64,000 nucleotides of DNA from Rothia endophytica (GCF_928381505.1 NZ_CAKMSJ010000003.1:248001-312000), one strand, 5' to 3'. Positions 43,150-51,945 are shown, counted from the first letter of the stretch. Numbers and translations are program-made. Notes: generated from the sequence alone by a model not told the origin.

Positions 43150-43515
43150 ATGACTACACACATTAAAGGACGCGGGCATACCACGGTCAGGCAGAAAGCC
43201 CTGATATCGACCTGCTCAGCCCTTGCTGCTCAGGCTATAGGGGTACCTGTAGAGAGGGCGCAGACCTCCCTCTTTGACGACGACGGTCAGCTTGGCATAT
43301 CGGTTACCGTGGACTACCCGCTCCCCCGACTCGATAGGCTCATCGAGCACGAAACCTATCTTGCGGCACTCGGCGGCACTGTCTTTGACGCGGTCTCCCG
43401 GGCCCGCACCCGCATCTCAACCCGCGCCACCCAGCTCATCGGAGCAGAGGTAGGCTCTGTCAACGTGACGCTTAACGGTGTCGCGCCGCTCGGTAAGGAG
43501 GCGAGAGTGCAATGA
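43150..43515 (+). CDS. Second Asp23-like protein
   Basis: A 121-residue protein that keeps the Asp23 pattern in diverged form: QKALISTCSALAAQAIGVP, LGISVTVDYPLPRL and RISTRATQLIGAEVGSVNVTLNGV. Its stop overlaps the next ATG by 4 bp. It is probably a structural paralogue in the same envelope complex. Confidence 0.77.
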   Translation: MTTHIKGRGHTTVRQKALISTCSALAAQAIGVPVERAQTSLFDDDGQLGISVTVDYPLPRLDRLIEHETYLAALGGTVFDAVSRARTRISTRATQLIGAEVGSVNVTLNGVAPLGKEARVQ

Positions 43516-44183
43516 ACGAACAGGGTACTTTAGGCTATGTTGGTGACGCTCAAAGGCACCAGAACCCGCCTACCGGTAACCACCTGGAATTGGATCGTGA
43601 TCAGGCCGGCCCCCTGGTGAACCTCATGGGGCGGCGGGAAACCCACTCGTCACGTTCCTTTGCTACGGTGCTGCTTGCCCTTGCACTCATCGTGATTTTG
43701 GTATGGTGTGGCACAGAGCTGGTACGTGCGGCCCTCGGGCTTCCCCCGCTTGTGCTCTCGGGAGAGAAGGCTTTCTCCGCCTTCTTCTCAGCACCGGAGC
43801 TCCTGTCAGGTCCGCTCGGTATTACTCTCGGCGCCCTGCTCTCTCTCGCAGGCCTCTTCCTGATTTTCCTGGCCTGCGCTCCAGGTAGCCTCAACCGCCA
43901 CCGTGCCCGCACCGGGCGGTTCGCCTTCATTGTTGATGACAGGGTACTTGCATCCGCCCTCAGCGCAGCCATACGCAAACGGACCGGTCTGACCCGTGGC
44001 CAGGTTGTTACCCGCGTATCTGCCCGCCGGGTACTCATCACGGTCACGCCTATATCCGGCCACCGGGTTGACGCTCAAGAGCTCACCGACATGGCGCAAG
44101 CCACCATCGATAGCTACGCGCTCACACCTGCCTCGCAGGCCCGCGTCCAGATAGAAAAACAGGGGGTTATCTCTCATGGGTAG
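43512..44183 (+). CDS. DUF6286/AmaP-like two-TM protein
   Basis: A 223-residue protein. A polar N terminus of about 45 residues precedes two TM helices (about 51-70 and 101-121). The C-terminal cytosolic domain (VDDRVLASALSAAIRKRTGLTRGQVVTRVSARRVLITVTP) resembles the Asp23-like domain of DUF6286/AmaP proteins. It overlaps the previous gene by 4 bp and the next by 8 bp. It probably anchors Asp23-type proteins to the membrane. Confidence 0.77.
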   Translation: MNEQGTLGYVGDAQRHQNPPTGNHLELDRDQAGPLVNLMGRRETHSSRSFATVLLALALIVILVWCGTELVRAALGLPPLVLSGEKAFSAFFSAPELLSGPLGITLGALLSLAGLFLIFLACAPGSLNRHRARTGRFAFIVDDRVLASALSAAIRKRTGLTRGQVVTRVSARRVLITVTPISGHRVDAQELTDMAQATIDSYALTPASQARVQIEKQGVISHG

Positions 44184-44793
44184 CACACCTAGAGCTCTCA
44201 ACCGTGTCTTCCTTGGGGCGACCGGGATCGTCCTTCTTGCCCTTGGGGCGGGGGCATGCGCCCTCCTGTTTCTGCCGCAAGCCCGGCAGGCCTGGGAGAC
44301 CCACCTGGCCCCCCTCGAAACAGAGGCCAGGCAGGGCCTAGCCAGCGCAGCGGTAGATACTACCTCGGGGCAAACCAGCCTCTTCACTCTTGCCCTGCTC
44401 GCGCTCATGCTCCTAGCGGTGGCGGCTCTTCTCTGGCTGATGCTGAAGCAGCGGGCCCGGCGCGTCAGCTCCCTGGGCACCCAGCAGGACCCTCAGGGTG
44501 AGGGGAGCACTACACTATCTCATAGCTTCGTCAAAGAGGCTGTGAGCCAGGCTTTTGAGAACCATCCTGACCTGCTTGCCGTCACCGTCACTTCGTTGGC
44601 TGTGAAGAAAACCCCCGGGGTGCAGGTTAAGCTTGAGGTCCGCCAGGGGGCGAACCTGGTGCAGCTTCAAGAGCTGACGGCTCGCGTCGCACAGGGGCTC
44701 GATAGGCTCCTGGGGTACCAGGTTCCTCTCCTGGTACGAGCCACCGGTGGCCTGCGGGCTACCCTTCACCAGGACGAGCAGCGAGTTCGCTAG
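44176..44793 (+). CDS. AmaP-like two-TM protein
   Basis: A 205-residue protein with TM helices at about 10-32 and 67-90, separated by a short external loop with helical character (ARQAWETHLAPLETEARQG). A C-terminal domain (AVSQAFENHPDLLAVTVTSLAVKKTPGVQVKLEVRQG) has the alkaline-shock AmaP pattern. It is translationally coupled to the previous gene. Confidence 0.75.
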   Translation: MGSTPRALNRVFLGATGIVLLALGAGACALLFLPQARQAWETHLAPLETEARQGLASAAVDTTSGQTSLFTLALLALMLLAVAALLWLMLKQRARRVSSLGTQQDPQGEGSTTLSHSFVKEAVSQAFENHPDLLAVTVTSLAVKKTPGVQVKLEVRQGANLVQLQELTARVAQGLDRLLGYQVPLLVRATGGLRATLHQDEQRVR

Positions 44794-44860
44794 CTCGAAG
44801 GCCGGGGCTCACGCGCCCCGGCCTTCCCCTCCCCAAGCTAACCACCATCAGGAACCACAG

Positions 44861-45421
44861 GTGACAGATTCAAGTCAGCATCAGCCATCCGGGCCCACCG
44901 ATCAGCTACTGTGCCAGCGCGCCATTGACGGAGATGAACAGGCCTTTCAGATACTGGTACGGCGTTACTTACCGCTCATGCGGGCCTATGCGCTCAGGCT
45001 GACGGGTAGCACGGCAGACGCGGACGATGCCCTCCAGGAGACTCTGCTCCAGGCCTGGCAAAAATTGGACACGCTACAGAATCCCAGCAAGGTCAAAAGC
45101 TGGCTCATGACCCTCACCGGCCGCAAATGTATAGATCTTATTCGGGCCCGGGCAAAGAACCTCCCCCTTGAAGACCAGCAGCACCTCCCTAGCACAGAGC
45201 CTACCCCCGAGACTCAGGCTCTCATCAGCACAGACATGCAGAAGCTCACCCAGGTATTGAAAAAGCTCCCCGAACAACAGCAGCGCATCTGGCTGATGCG
45301 TGAATTTGGGGGATCTAGCTACCAGGAGATCGCGGAGGCGCTCAATATCACCACGGCCAGCGTCAGAGGTCAGCTAGCCCGCGCACGGGTCAAGCTACTC
45401 GAGGGTATGGAGGGAAAGTAA
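44861..45421 (+). CDS. ECF-type RNA polymerase sigma factor of the Asp23 island
   Basis: A 186-residue sigma factor. Region 2 is FQILVRRYLPLMRAYALRLTGSTADADDALQETLLQAWQ and region 4 is LKKLPEQQQRIWLMREFGGSSYQEIAEALNITTASVRGQLARARVKLLEG. GTG 44861 after AGGA is chosen; the frame is open further upstream but overlaps the AmaP-like gene. It is followed 6 bp later by the zinc-motif protein, its probable anti-sigma factor. It is expected to drive this envelope-stress operon. Confidence 0.92.
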   Translation: MTDSSQHQPSGPTDQLLCQRAIDGDEQAFQILVRRYLPLMRAYALRLTGSTADADDALQETLLQAWQKLDTLQNPSKVKSWLMTLTGRKCIDLIRARAKNLPLEDQQHLPSTEPTPETQALISTDMQKLTQVLKKLPEQQQRIWLMREFGGSSYQEIAEALNITTASVRGQLARARVKLLEGMEGK

Positions 45422-45427
45422 GGAACA

Positions 45428-46018
45428 ATGACAGATTGCAACATGCCCATCAGCACTCTCAGCGACTGGGTGGATCGCGATACAAGCCAGCCGCTCAGCC
45501 CTGCTCACCACAAACTCGCTCACCATATTGACTCCTGCCCGGAGTGCACCCGCAAAATCGCTTCTCTCAGCAAGCTCCACGACCTAGCGGCCACGGCCCT
45601 AGACCGGGAGACACAGGAGCAGGAGGCAGACACATCATGGGTTGATTCTCTGCTGAACAACCTGGTTTTTGAGGCAAGGAGCGGGCGGTCTATCCCCCTA
45701 GAAGCCCCGTCAGAGCGGGTGCGTCTCAGCCAGAGTGAGGGTGCAGTAGTGGCCGCAGCCAGGGCGGTGGCCGACCGCATTGAGGGAGTTATGATTGGCA
45801 GGTGCCGCCTTGTGGGTGACGTTCAGACCTATGGCGCACCGGTCACGGTACAGGTCACGGTATCGGTGTGCCTGGGGCAGCAGATTCCCCTGCTGATCCA
45901 GCTCCTGCGAGAAGCCTTGACCTCTGAATTTGCTCGGGTCAGCGAGCTCAATATCACCGGTATCGACATCACAGTGCAAGATCTTCACACCAAGAATCAG
46001 GAGGTAGAGGCGGCATGA
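45428..46018 (+). CDS. Zinc anti-sigma (ZAS) domain fused to an Asp23-like domain
   Basis: A 196-residue protein. The N terminus carries the zinc-anti-sigma motif HIDSCPEC (H33, C37, C40; H-x3-C-x2-C) right after the ECF sigma gene. The C-terminal part (about 100-190: AARAVADRIEGVMIGRCRLVGDVQTYGAPVTVQVTVSV and LNITGIDITVQDL) has the Asp23/Gls24 pattern. No TM helix is visible, so the sensor would be soluble or held by the Asp23 complex. The fusion suggests that Asp23 assembly state controls sigma release; this is inference. Confidence 0.8.
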   Translation: MTDCNMPISTLSDWVDRDTSQPLSPAHHKLAHHIDSCPECTRKIASLSKLHDLAATALDRETQEQEADTSWVDSLLNNLVFEARSGRSIPLEAPSERVRLSQSEGAVVAAARAVADRIEGVMIGRCRLVGDVQTYGAPVTVQVTVSVCLGQQIPLLIQLLREALTSEFARVSELNITGIDITVQDLHTKNQEVEAA

Positions 46019-46410
46019 GCCATCGTATTTTCATCGAACCCGATACCTCCACATCTGCCGGCCGCTATCTTCCCGCAGGGGTCACCCTTGACCGCCTGCG
46101 GCGCTCTATTCTGAACCTACCCGGTGTAGAGAAAATCTACCCGCGCTCACCCTATGTGCTACGTGCTATGCGAACCACCCAGAGCCGTTCACATGCCACG
46201 TCAGAGGCACCTGCGGGCAGCCAGAACCACACCTCAAACAGTTCAGACGACACCCTGATACAGGGCACCGGGGGCGCAGACCTTACCGTGGCGGTGCGTA
46301 TCGGCGCAGCTCCCGGTGTTCATGTTCCCACCCTGGCCCGAGAGGTTAGTGCCCTGCTGGTCCGGGAGCTACCTGCTGCCGCCATTGAGGTAGAAATTGT
46401 GAGCTGCTAG
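46015..46410 (+). CDS. Third Asp23-like/unknown protein closing the island
   Basis: A 131-residue protein. The N-terminal half has LDRLRRSILNLPGVEKIYPRSPYVLRAM. A Ser/Thr/Asn-rich linker (about 60-85) follows, then a beta-alpha-beta end (ADLTVAVRIGAAPGVHVPTLAREVSALLVRELPAAAIEVEIVSC) resembling the second half of Asp23. It overlaps the previous stop by 4 bp (ATGA). No exact family recognised. Confidence 0.68.
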   Translation: MSHRIFIEPDTSTSAGRYLPAGVTLDRLRRSILNLPGVEKIYPRSPYVLRAMRTTQSRSHATSEAPAGSQNHTSNSSDDTLIQGTGGADLTVAVRIGAAPGVHVPTLAREVSALLVRELPAAAIEVEIVSC

Positions 46411-46453
46411 CCTGACGCTACCGGCCGATAAGCAGCAAGTGCCCGGGATTGTA

Positions 46454-47413
46454 CTATGAGGTGGCAAGCATGCGTGCCCGGTAGGCTGAGGGTGACTCCC
46501 CGTACTCAGCCTTAAAGACCTTGCTGACGTGGGAGGGATCAAAAAGAGCGTAGCGGGCGCTAATGGTCTGCACCGAGTCTCCGCGATAGAGGGGGTTGGC
46601 TAGGTCCTCCCGAATAGATTCCAGGCGGCGGGTACGAATGTAGGTTGCTACTGTTTGTTGGTGGCTCGCAAACCGGCCGTGTAACTGCCGCAGAGAGATA
46701 TAGAGAGCTTCGGCGATTTTACTCGGCCCCAGATGGGGGTCACACAGGTGCTCTTCGATGTAGGCCAGTGCCTGGTGGTAGAGCGTGTTATCGGGCTGGC
46801 GGCCCGCCTCGCTTGATTCTGCTGCCATCACCGTAATCACCATTTCTAGGGCTGAGCGCACCAGGGCGAGAGCGTGGGGCCCTGACAGTTCCTCAACGTT
46901 TACTGCCAGCTGCTCAAAGAGGGGCACCGCAAATTTTCCCAGGCCCTGGGTGTCTGACACGGGGGTGGCGGTCATGAGTTCGAGGTAGTCGCTGCTGAGG
47001 TGAACAAAGCTTTGCGGAAAGAGCACCACAAGGCTACGCTGGCTTCCACTGTATTCAATCTGGTAGGGGCTTGAAGTCAGGTAAAGTGCCAGGTCACCCG
47101 GGCCTAGGGTGCAGGTTCGCCCGCCCTGGGTGATGACGGCGCTACCTTCAAGTTGCAGGCTGAGCTTGCAATAACCATCGGTGGAGTCCGTGGCTGCGGG
47201 GTCCCTACGAACGGTGTGCGCGGGGGTGCGCATATCGAAGAGGTGCACATCGCCAAGTGAGGCGGTGCGGACGCTGGCGGTGAAGTTTTCAGAATCGGGA
47301 GCGGTAATAACGAGAGGGCCGAAGCTCTCTCTGGCGCCCGCAATCCACTGGGTGAGATTCATGGGGTCGTGGCTACGAAAGCTGTAGGCTTCTTGCTTTT
47401 CGTCCTGCTGCAT
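46454..47413 (-). CDS. AraC-family regulator (FeaR-like)
   Basis: A 319-residue regulator. The N-terminal AraC-binding-like domain (about 30-190; LSLQLEGSAVITQGGRTCTLGPGDLALYLTSSPY) is followed by two helix-turn-helices (LGPSKIAEALYISLRQLHGRF and DSVQTISARYALFDPSHVSKVFKAEYGESPSAYR). This architecture is that of FeaR/NphR-type activators. It is divergent from an aldehyde dehydrogenase. A 15-bp palindrome in between is a candidate operator. Confidence 0.88.
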   Translation of the reverse strand: MQQDEKQEAYSFRSHDPMNLTQWIAGARESFGPLVITAPDSENFTASVRTASLGDVHLFDMRTPAHTVRRDPAATDSTDGYCKLSLQLEGSAVITQGGRTCTLGPGDLALYLTSSPYQIEYSGSQRSLVVLFPQSFVHLSSDYLELMTATPVSDTQGLGKFAVPLFEQLAVNVEELSGPHALALVRSALEMVITVMAAESSEAGRQPDNTLYHQALAYIEEHLCDPHLGPSKIAEALYISLRQLHGRFASHQQTVATYIRTRRLESIREDLANPLYRGDSVQTISARYALFDPSHVSKVFKAEYGESPSAYRARMLATS

Positions 47414-47484
47414 GAGGGGCCTTCCGGTATCAGGGATTGCTCAAAACTGTAACTGAGGTGACTGGGAGCACACCAGGCCAAGGA

Positions 47485-47499
47485 GTGTGCACTGCACAC
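47485..47499. promoter_or_regulatory. 15-bp palindrome between the AraC and ALDH genes
   Basis: GTGTGCA-C-TGCACAC is a perfect palindrome in the 152-bp divergent intergenic region, 66 bp from the aldehyde dehydrogenase start. Confidence 0.5.
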
Positions 47500-47565
47500 C
47501 TAACACCAATTTTCCAGTGAGCCACATCATAAATCTAAGATCCATTTGAGAGCAAGGAGCTAACA

Positions 47566-48987
47566 GTGTCGTCACTACCCACCACATATCAGGAACTTCT
47601 GAGCCGCGTCACACAGGGAGGCACTCGCGAGGTTTTTGACCCAGCCACCGAAGAACTCATTGGCTTGGCGCCCGAGCAGGGCGCTGACGTCCTCGATGAG
47701 CTTGTTACCAAAGCGCGTGAAGCTCAGCCCGCCTGGGCAGCCCTCTCGCACGCTGAGCGTAGCGACTACCTCATGAAGGCGGCCGATGCTATTGAGCAGG
47801 CCTCCGAACCCCTGGCCGAGCTGCTCTCCCGTGAGCAGGGCAAGCCGCTGAACGGCCCTAACGCCCGCTTTGAGGTAGGCGGTGCTGTGGCGTGGACCCG
47901 CGCCACCGCGTCCTTTGGGTTAGAAGAAGAGATCCTGGTGGACGACGGCGAAACCCGCGCGGTGCTCAACTACCGCCCCATCGGCGTCGTGGGGGGCATT
48001 GGCCCCTGGAACTGGCCCATGATGATTGCAATCTGGCAGATTGCTCCCGCCCTGCGTATGGGGAACACCATTGTGGTCAAGCCTTCTGAGTACACCACCC
48101 TGAGCGTGCTGGCGCTGGTTGAGGTCATGAATACCGCACTGCCCGAGGGCGTCCTGCAGGTGGTAGCCGATAGCGCCGACCGCACCATCGGCCCCAAGAT
48201 GTCGGTTCACCCCGGTTTCGACAAGTTGACCTTCACTGGTTCCACCGCAACCGGCAAGAAAATTGCCGCCTCCGCAGCCGATTCACTCAAGCGTCTCACC
48301 CTGGAACTGGGTGGTAACGATGCCGGCATCGTGCTGGATGACGCAGACCCCAAGGCGATTGCTGAGGGTCTCTTCTGGGGCGCCTTTATCAATACCGGCC
48401 AGACCTGTGCGGCCCTCAAGCGTCTCTACGTGCCCGATCCTCTCTACGATGCGGTCTGTGAAGAACTGACCGCGGTTGCTCAGAACATGCCCATGGGCGT
48501 GGGTCTTGAAGAACAGAACGTCCTGGGCCCGCTACAGAACAAGGCGCAGTACGATATTGTGGCTGACCTGGTTCAGAAGGCTAAGGACGGCGGCGGGCGT
48601 GTACTGCTGGGTGGCAACCCGGATGAAACCGCCCCCGGCTTCTTCTACCCCACCACCCTGATTGCCGATCTTGATAAGGACAACCCGCTGGTGGTTGAGG
48701 AGCAGTTTGGCCCTGCCCTGCCAATTATTCGCTACTCCACCCTGGAAGAGGCACTAGAAGAAGCTAACCGTCTGGACGTTGGTCTGGGCGCCTCAGTCTG
48801 GTCCCCCAACATTGAGCGCGCCCGCGAGGTTGCCGCGCAGATGCAGGCTGGCACCGTCTGGATCAACAAGCACGGCGCCATTGACCCCCGTATCCCCTTC
48901 GGCGGCATCAAGCAGTCAGGCTACGGTCTGGAGTTCGGTGTTGAAGGGCTCAAGCACATGGGTGTGCCCCAGGTGATTTGCGAATAA
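47566..48987 (+). CDS. Aldehyde dehydrogenase (possibly phenylacetaldehyde dehydrogenase)
   Basis: A 473-residue NAD(P)-dependent aldehyde dehydrogenase. The general-base segment is LTLELGGNDAGIVLDDAD, the catalytic Cys lies in NTGQTCAALKRLY, and the segments GPWNWPMMIAIWQIAPALRMGNTIVVKPSEYT and FGGIKQSGYGLEFG are conserved. GTG start after AAGGAG. Divergence from a FeaR-like activator and the phenylacetate genes downstream suggest oxidation of phenylacetaldehyde to phenylacetate. That substrate is inferred from context. Confidence 0.88.
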   Translation: MSSLPTTYQELLSRVTQGGTREVFDPATEELIGLAPEQGADVLDELVTKAREAQPAWAALSHAERSDYLMKAADAIEQASEPLAELLSREQGKPLNGPNARFEVGGAVAWTRATASFGLEEEILVDDGETRAVLNYRPIGVVGGIGPWNWPMMIAIWQIAPALRMGNTIVVKPSEYTTLSVLALVEVMNTALPEGVLQVVADSADRTIGPKMSVHPGFDKLTFTGSTATGKKIAASAADSLKRLTLELGGNDAGIVLDDADPKAIAEGLFWGAFINTGQTCAALKRLYVPDPLYDAVCEELTAVAQNMPMGVGLEEQNVLGPLQNKAQYDIVADLVQKAKDGGGRVLLGGNPDETAPGFFYPTTLIADLDKDNPLVVEEQFGPALPIIRYSTLEEALEEANRLDVGLGASVWSPNIERAREVAAQMQAGTVWINKHGAIDPRIPFGGIKQSGYGLEFGVEGLKHMGVPQVICE

Positions 48988-48993
48988 CTTTCA

Positions 48994-49066
48994 CTGACTT
49001 AAGCTTTTTCTCTTAAGTCAGGACGCCGGTGCTCGGCTTGCGCGCGCAAGCCGAGCACCGGCGTCC
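48994..49066 (+). terminator. Tandem hairpins incl. perfect 46-bp palindrome
   Basis: First hairpin: CTGACTTAAG (48994-49003) / CTTAAGTCAG (49012-49021). Second: 49021-49066 is a perfect palindrome with 23-bp arms, starting GGACGCCGGTGCTCGG and centred on GCGCGC. They follow the aldehyde dehydrogenase stop by about 7 bp. There is no T-tract after the second one, so its purpose may go beyond termination. Confidence 0.75.
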
Positions 49067-49086
49067 TTGCACCTCAGCATGTATTT

Positions 49087-49104
49087 ACTGACCGAACGGT
49101 AAAA
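49087..49104 (+). promoter_or_regulatory. PaaR-type operator 1 (before the MHS transporter)
   Basis: ACTGACCGAACGGTAAAA matches the 18-bp element found before three other paa units; the right half is degenerate. It lies about 146 bp upstream of the transporter start. Confidence 0.6.
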
Positions 49105-49249
49105 AATTTTAGGAAACTATCGCACGGGGATTAAAAGTCGTATATGATTCATAACTAACCACCAAGATGTGACCCCCGCCTCATAGATGAGAGGGGGTTG
49201 CACAGGGCATCAAGCGCACACGCGCCCCTCCACCAGCAGAGGTACATCA

Positions 49250-50590
49250 ATGTCTTCACACGCAGCGGTAGCACCGCACAAAGTCAGCCGGGAAGAGCGA
49301 AAAGTTCTCGCCGGAACTCTCATCGGCACCACCATCGAGTGGTACGACTTCTTCATTTACGCCCAGGCCGCCGGCCTCATTCTGGCAACACAATACTTCA
49401 CCCCCGAAGGTGAAGATAACACCATTGCACAGATTGTCGCCTGGGCCTCCCTGGGTATCAGCTTCGTCTTCCGCCCCCTGGGTGCTATCGTTGCTGGCCA
49501 CATCGGTGACCGCTTCGGCCGCCGCATCACACTAGTGCTCACTCTCATCATGATGGGCATCGCCACCGTCGGCATCGGCTTCGTGCCTACCTACGCCTCC
49601 ATCGGCATCGCAGCCCCCATCATGATTGTCTGCCTGCGCATCCTACAGGGCTTCAGTGCAGGCGGCGAATGGGGCGGCGCAGCGCTCATGTCCGTGGAAC
49701 ACGCCCCCCGCCACAAGCGTGGCTTCTTTGGCGCTTTCCCCCAGATCGGCGTCCCCCTGGGCATGATTCTGGCAACCCTCATCAACCTCTTCCTCAACTC
49801 CATCCTCACCGAAGAGCAGTTCCTCTCCTTCGGTTGGCGCATCCCCTTCTGGTCCTCCATCGTGTTGATTCTGGTGGGCTTCTACATCCGCCACTCCGTT
49901 GAGGAATCCCCTGTCTTTAAGGAAATGCAGAACCTCAAGAAGCGTGAATCTGCGCCCCTCAAGCAGCTCTTCAAGACCAACACCCGCCAGGTCATCCTTG
50001 CAGCACTCATCTTCATTGCCAACAACGCAGCTGGCTACCTAGTCATCGCTTTCTTTATCTCATACAGCGTGAAAGCGCTGGGCATGAGCCGCAGCGAAGC
50101 CATGACCGCGGCTATCATAGGCGGTTTTGGCTGGCTCATCTTCACCATGCTGGGCGGCTGGATGTCCGACAAGATTGGGCGCGTGCGCACCTTCCAACTC
50201 GGCTACGGCTTCATCATCCTCTGGGCCATTCCCATGTGGTTCCTCATCGACAGTGGCAACATCGTGCTCTTCACCCTGGCCATCTTCATCCTCACCATCG
50301 GCCTGGGCCCCTCCTACGGCCCCCAGTCGGCTATGTACGCCGAGATGTTCCCGGCAGCGGTCCGCTTCTCCGGCATCTCTATCGGCTACGCCATTGGTGC
50401 GATTCTCGGCGGCGCCTTTGCTCCCATGATTGCTGAAATGATTCTGCGTGAGACCGGTCAATCTTGGATGATTGGTTTGTATATCGTGTTCCTGTCAATT
50501 ATTTCTCTTATTGCGGTCAGCATGGTGCCCAAGAGCAACCAGGAAATTGACCTGCACCCCGAGGAAACAAAAGAACCAGCACTCTCATAG
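49250..50590 (+). CDS. MHS-family (MFS) metabolite:H+ symporter
   Basis: A 446-residue, 12-TM major-facilitator protein of the metabolite:H+ symporter branch. The N terminus has GTLIGTTIEWYDFFIYAQAAGLI, the loop-2/3 motif GHIGDRFGRRITL, RILQGFSAGGEWGGAALMSVEHA and the second-half motif GGWMSDKIGRVRTF. ATG 49250 behind AGAGGT is chosen over an upstream frame start. A PaaR-type operator upstream suggests import of phenylacetate or a related acid; this is inference. Confidence 0.88.
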   Translation: MSSHAAVAPHKVSREERKVLAGTLIGTTIEWYDFFIYAQAAGLILATQYFTPEGEDNTIAQIVAWASLGISFVFRPLGAIVAGHIGDRFGRRITLVLTLIMMGIATVGIGFVPTYASIGIAAPIMIVCLRILQGFSAGGEWGGAALMSVEHAPRHKRGFFGAFPQIGVPLGMILATLINLFLNSILTEEQFLSFGWRIPFWSSIVLILVGFYIRHSVEESPVFKEMQNLKKRESAPLKQLFKTNTRQVILAALIFIANNAAGYLVIAFFISYSVKALGMSRSEAMTAAIIGGFGWLIFTMLGGWMSDKIGRVRTFQLGYGFIILWAIPMWFLIDSGNIVLFTLAIFILTIGLGPSYGPQSAMYAEMFPAAVRFSGISIGYAIGAILGGAFAPMIAEMILRETGQSWMIGLYIVFLSIISLIAVSMVPKSNQEIDLHPEETKEPALS

Positions 50591-50613
50591 CGGGGGCCTT
50601 ACCTCCCCCTCAC

Positions 50614-50641
50614 GCCAGCCGCTCCCTCGGGGGCGGCTGGC
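50614..50641 (+). terminator. Hairpin after the MHS transporter
   Basis: GCCAGCCGC (50614-50622) pairs with GCGGCTGGC (50633-50641) downstream of the transporter stop. GC-rich stem without a T-run. Confidence 0.6.
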
Positions 50642-50676
50642 TCACTTGACCCAGGTCACTTAAGGTGAAAAGATTT

Positions 50677-50694
50677 AGTGAACGATTGGTCAGT
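50677..50694 (+). promoter_or_regulatory. PaaR-type operator 2 (before the thiolase operon)
   Basis: AGTGAACGATTGGTCAGT, which on the other strand reads ACTGACCAATCGTTCACT. It lies 43 bp before the thiolase start. It fits the inverted-repeat consensus shared with operators 3 and 4. Confidence 0.8.
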
Positions 50695-50736
50695 TATTGA
50701 CGTCTGCGCCCCGCGCGTTCTCACAAAGGAGTTTGA

Positions 50737-51945
50737 ATGTCTTCCGCACCCCAGGTTTATTTGGTCGGTGGTTCCCGCACCCCCGTCGGCAGGTACGGCG
50801 GGGCGCTATCCAGCGTCCGCCCCGATGATCTCGCCGCCCTGGTGCTGAAGGATGCCGTAGAGAAGGCAGGGATTGACCCTGCCGTGGTCGATGAGGTCAT
50901 CTTGGGCAACGCCAACGGCGCCGGCGAAGAGAATCGCAACGTAGCCCGCATGGCTTGGCTGCTCAACGACTACCCAGATACCGTCCCTGGCATTACCGTC
51001 AACCGCCTTTGCGCCTCTGGCATGAGTGCCGTCACCATGGCGGCTCAAATGATTCGTGCCGGCGATGCTGACATCGTGATCGCGGGCGGCGTTGAGTCTA
51101 TGAGCCGCGCCCCCTGGGTCATGGAAAAGCCCACCACCGGCTTCGCCAAGCCCGGCGCAACCTTTGACACCTCTATTGGCTGGCGCTTCGTTAACCCTGA
51201 GTTCGCCAAGCGTGAGAAATTCACCTATTCCATGCCTGAAACCGCTGAGGAAGTTGCCCGAGTCGATGGCATCAGCCGCGAAGACTGTGACGCCTTTGCT
51301 GTACGCTCCCACGAGCGGGCTATTGCCGCTATTGAGGCCGGCCATTTCAAGGACGAAATCGTGCCCGTTCCTGTACGCGACCGTAAGGGTAACGTCACCC
51401 TGGTTGATACCGACGAGGGCCCCCGCCCCGGCACCACCACCGAGGTGCTTGCCAAACTGCGCCCCGTGGTCGCCGGCGGCGAAGTAGTCACCGCAGGTAA
51501 CTCATCAACCCTCAATGACGGTGCTTCTGCCATTATCGTTGCCTCAGAAGCTGCCATCAAAAAGTATGGCCTGGCCCCGCGTGCCCGCTTCGTAACCGGA
51601 GCCGCCGCAGGTCTCGCCCCCGAAATCATGGGCCTCGGCCCGGTCCCCGCCACCGAGAGGGTACTGGCACGCGCAGGCTGGAGCATCGAAGACCTGGGCG
51701 CTGTTGAACTCAACGAAGCCTTTGCTAGCCAGTCACTGGGGTCCATGCGCCGCCTGGGGCTGAGCGAGGACATCGTCAACCGTGACGGTGGCGCGATCTC
51801 CCTGGGGCACCCACTGGGCTCGTCCGGTTCCCGCCTTATCATCACCCTGCTGGGCCGCATGGAACGTGAGGACGCCGAACGCGGCCTAGCCACCATGTGC
51901 ATCGGTGTGGGCCAGGGAGCGGCTGTTCTGGTGGAGAAGGTCTAA
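50737..51945 (+). CDS. Acetyl-CoA acyltransferase (PaaJ/3-oxoadipyl-CoA thiolase-like)
   Basis: A 402-residue thiolase. The nucleophilic Cys is C92 (NRLCASGMSAV), with the His segment GHPLGSSGSR and the second Cys C388 (TMCIGVGQG). The ATG follows AAAGGAG. It overlaps the enoyl-CoA hydratase gene by one base (TAATG). In the phenylacetate route PaaJ cleaves 3-oxoadipyl-CoA and 2,3-didehydroadipyl-type thioesters; this assignment follows from the operon and operator, as the fold alone is not specific. Confidence 0.92.
   Translation: MSSAPQVYLVGGSRTPVGRYGGALSSVRPDDLAALVLKDAVEKAGIDPAVVDEVILGNANGAGEENRNVARMAWLLNDYPDTVPGITVNRLCASGMSAVTMAAQMIRAGDADIVIAGGVESMSRAPWVMEKPTTGFAKPGATFDTSIGWRFVNPEFAKREKFTYSMPETAEEVARVDGISREDCDAFAVRSHERAIAAIEAGHFKDEIVPVPVRDRKGNVTLVDTDEGPRPGTTTEVLAKLRPVVAGGEVVTAGNSSTLNDGASAIIVASEAAIKKYGLAPRARFVTGAAAGLAPEIMGLGPVPATERVLARAGWSIEDLGAVELNEAFASQSLGSMRRLGLSEDIVNRDGGAISLGHPLGSSGSRLIITLLGRMEREDAERGLATMCIGVGQGAAVLVEKV

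Noticed and set aside
51225..51902. 225-codon minus-strand frame
   Set aside because: Antisense to the thiolase; Ser/Arg-rich shadow.
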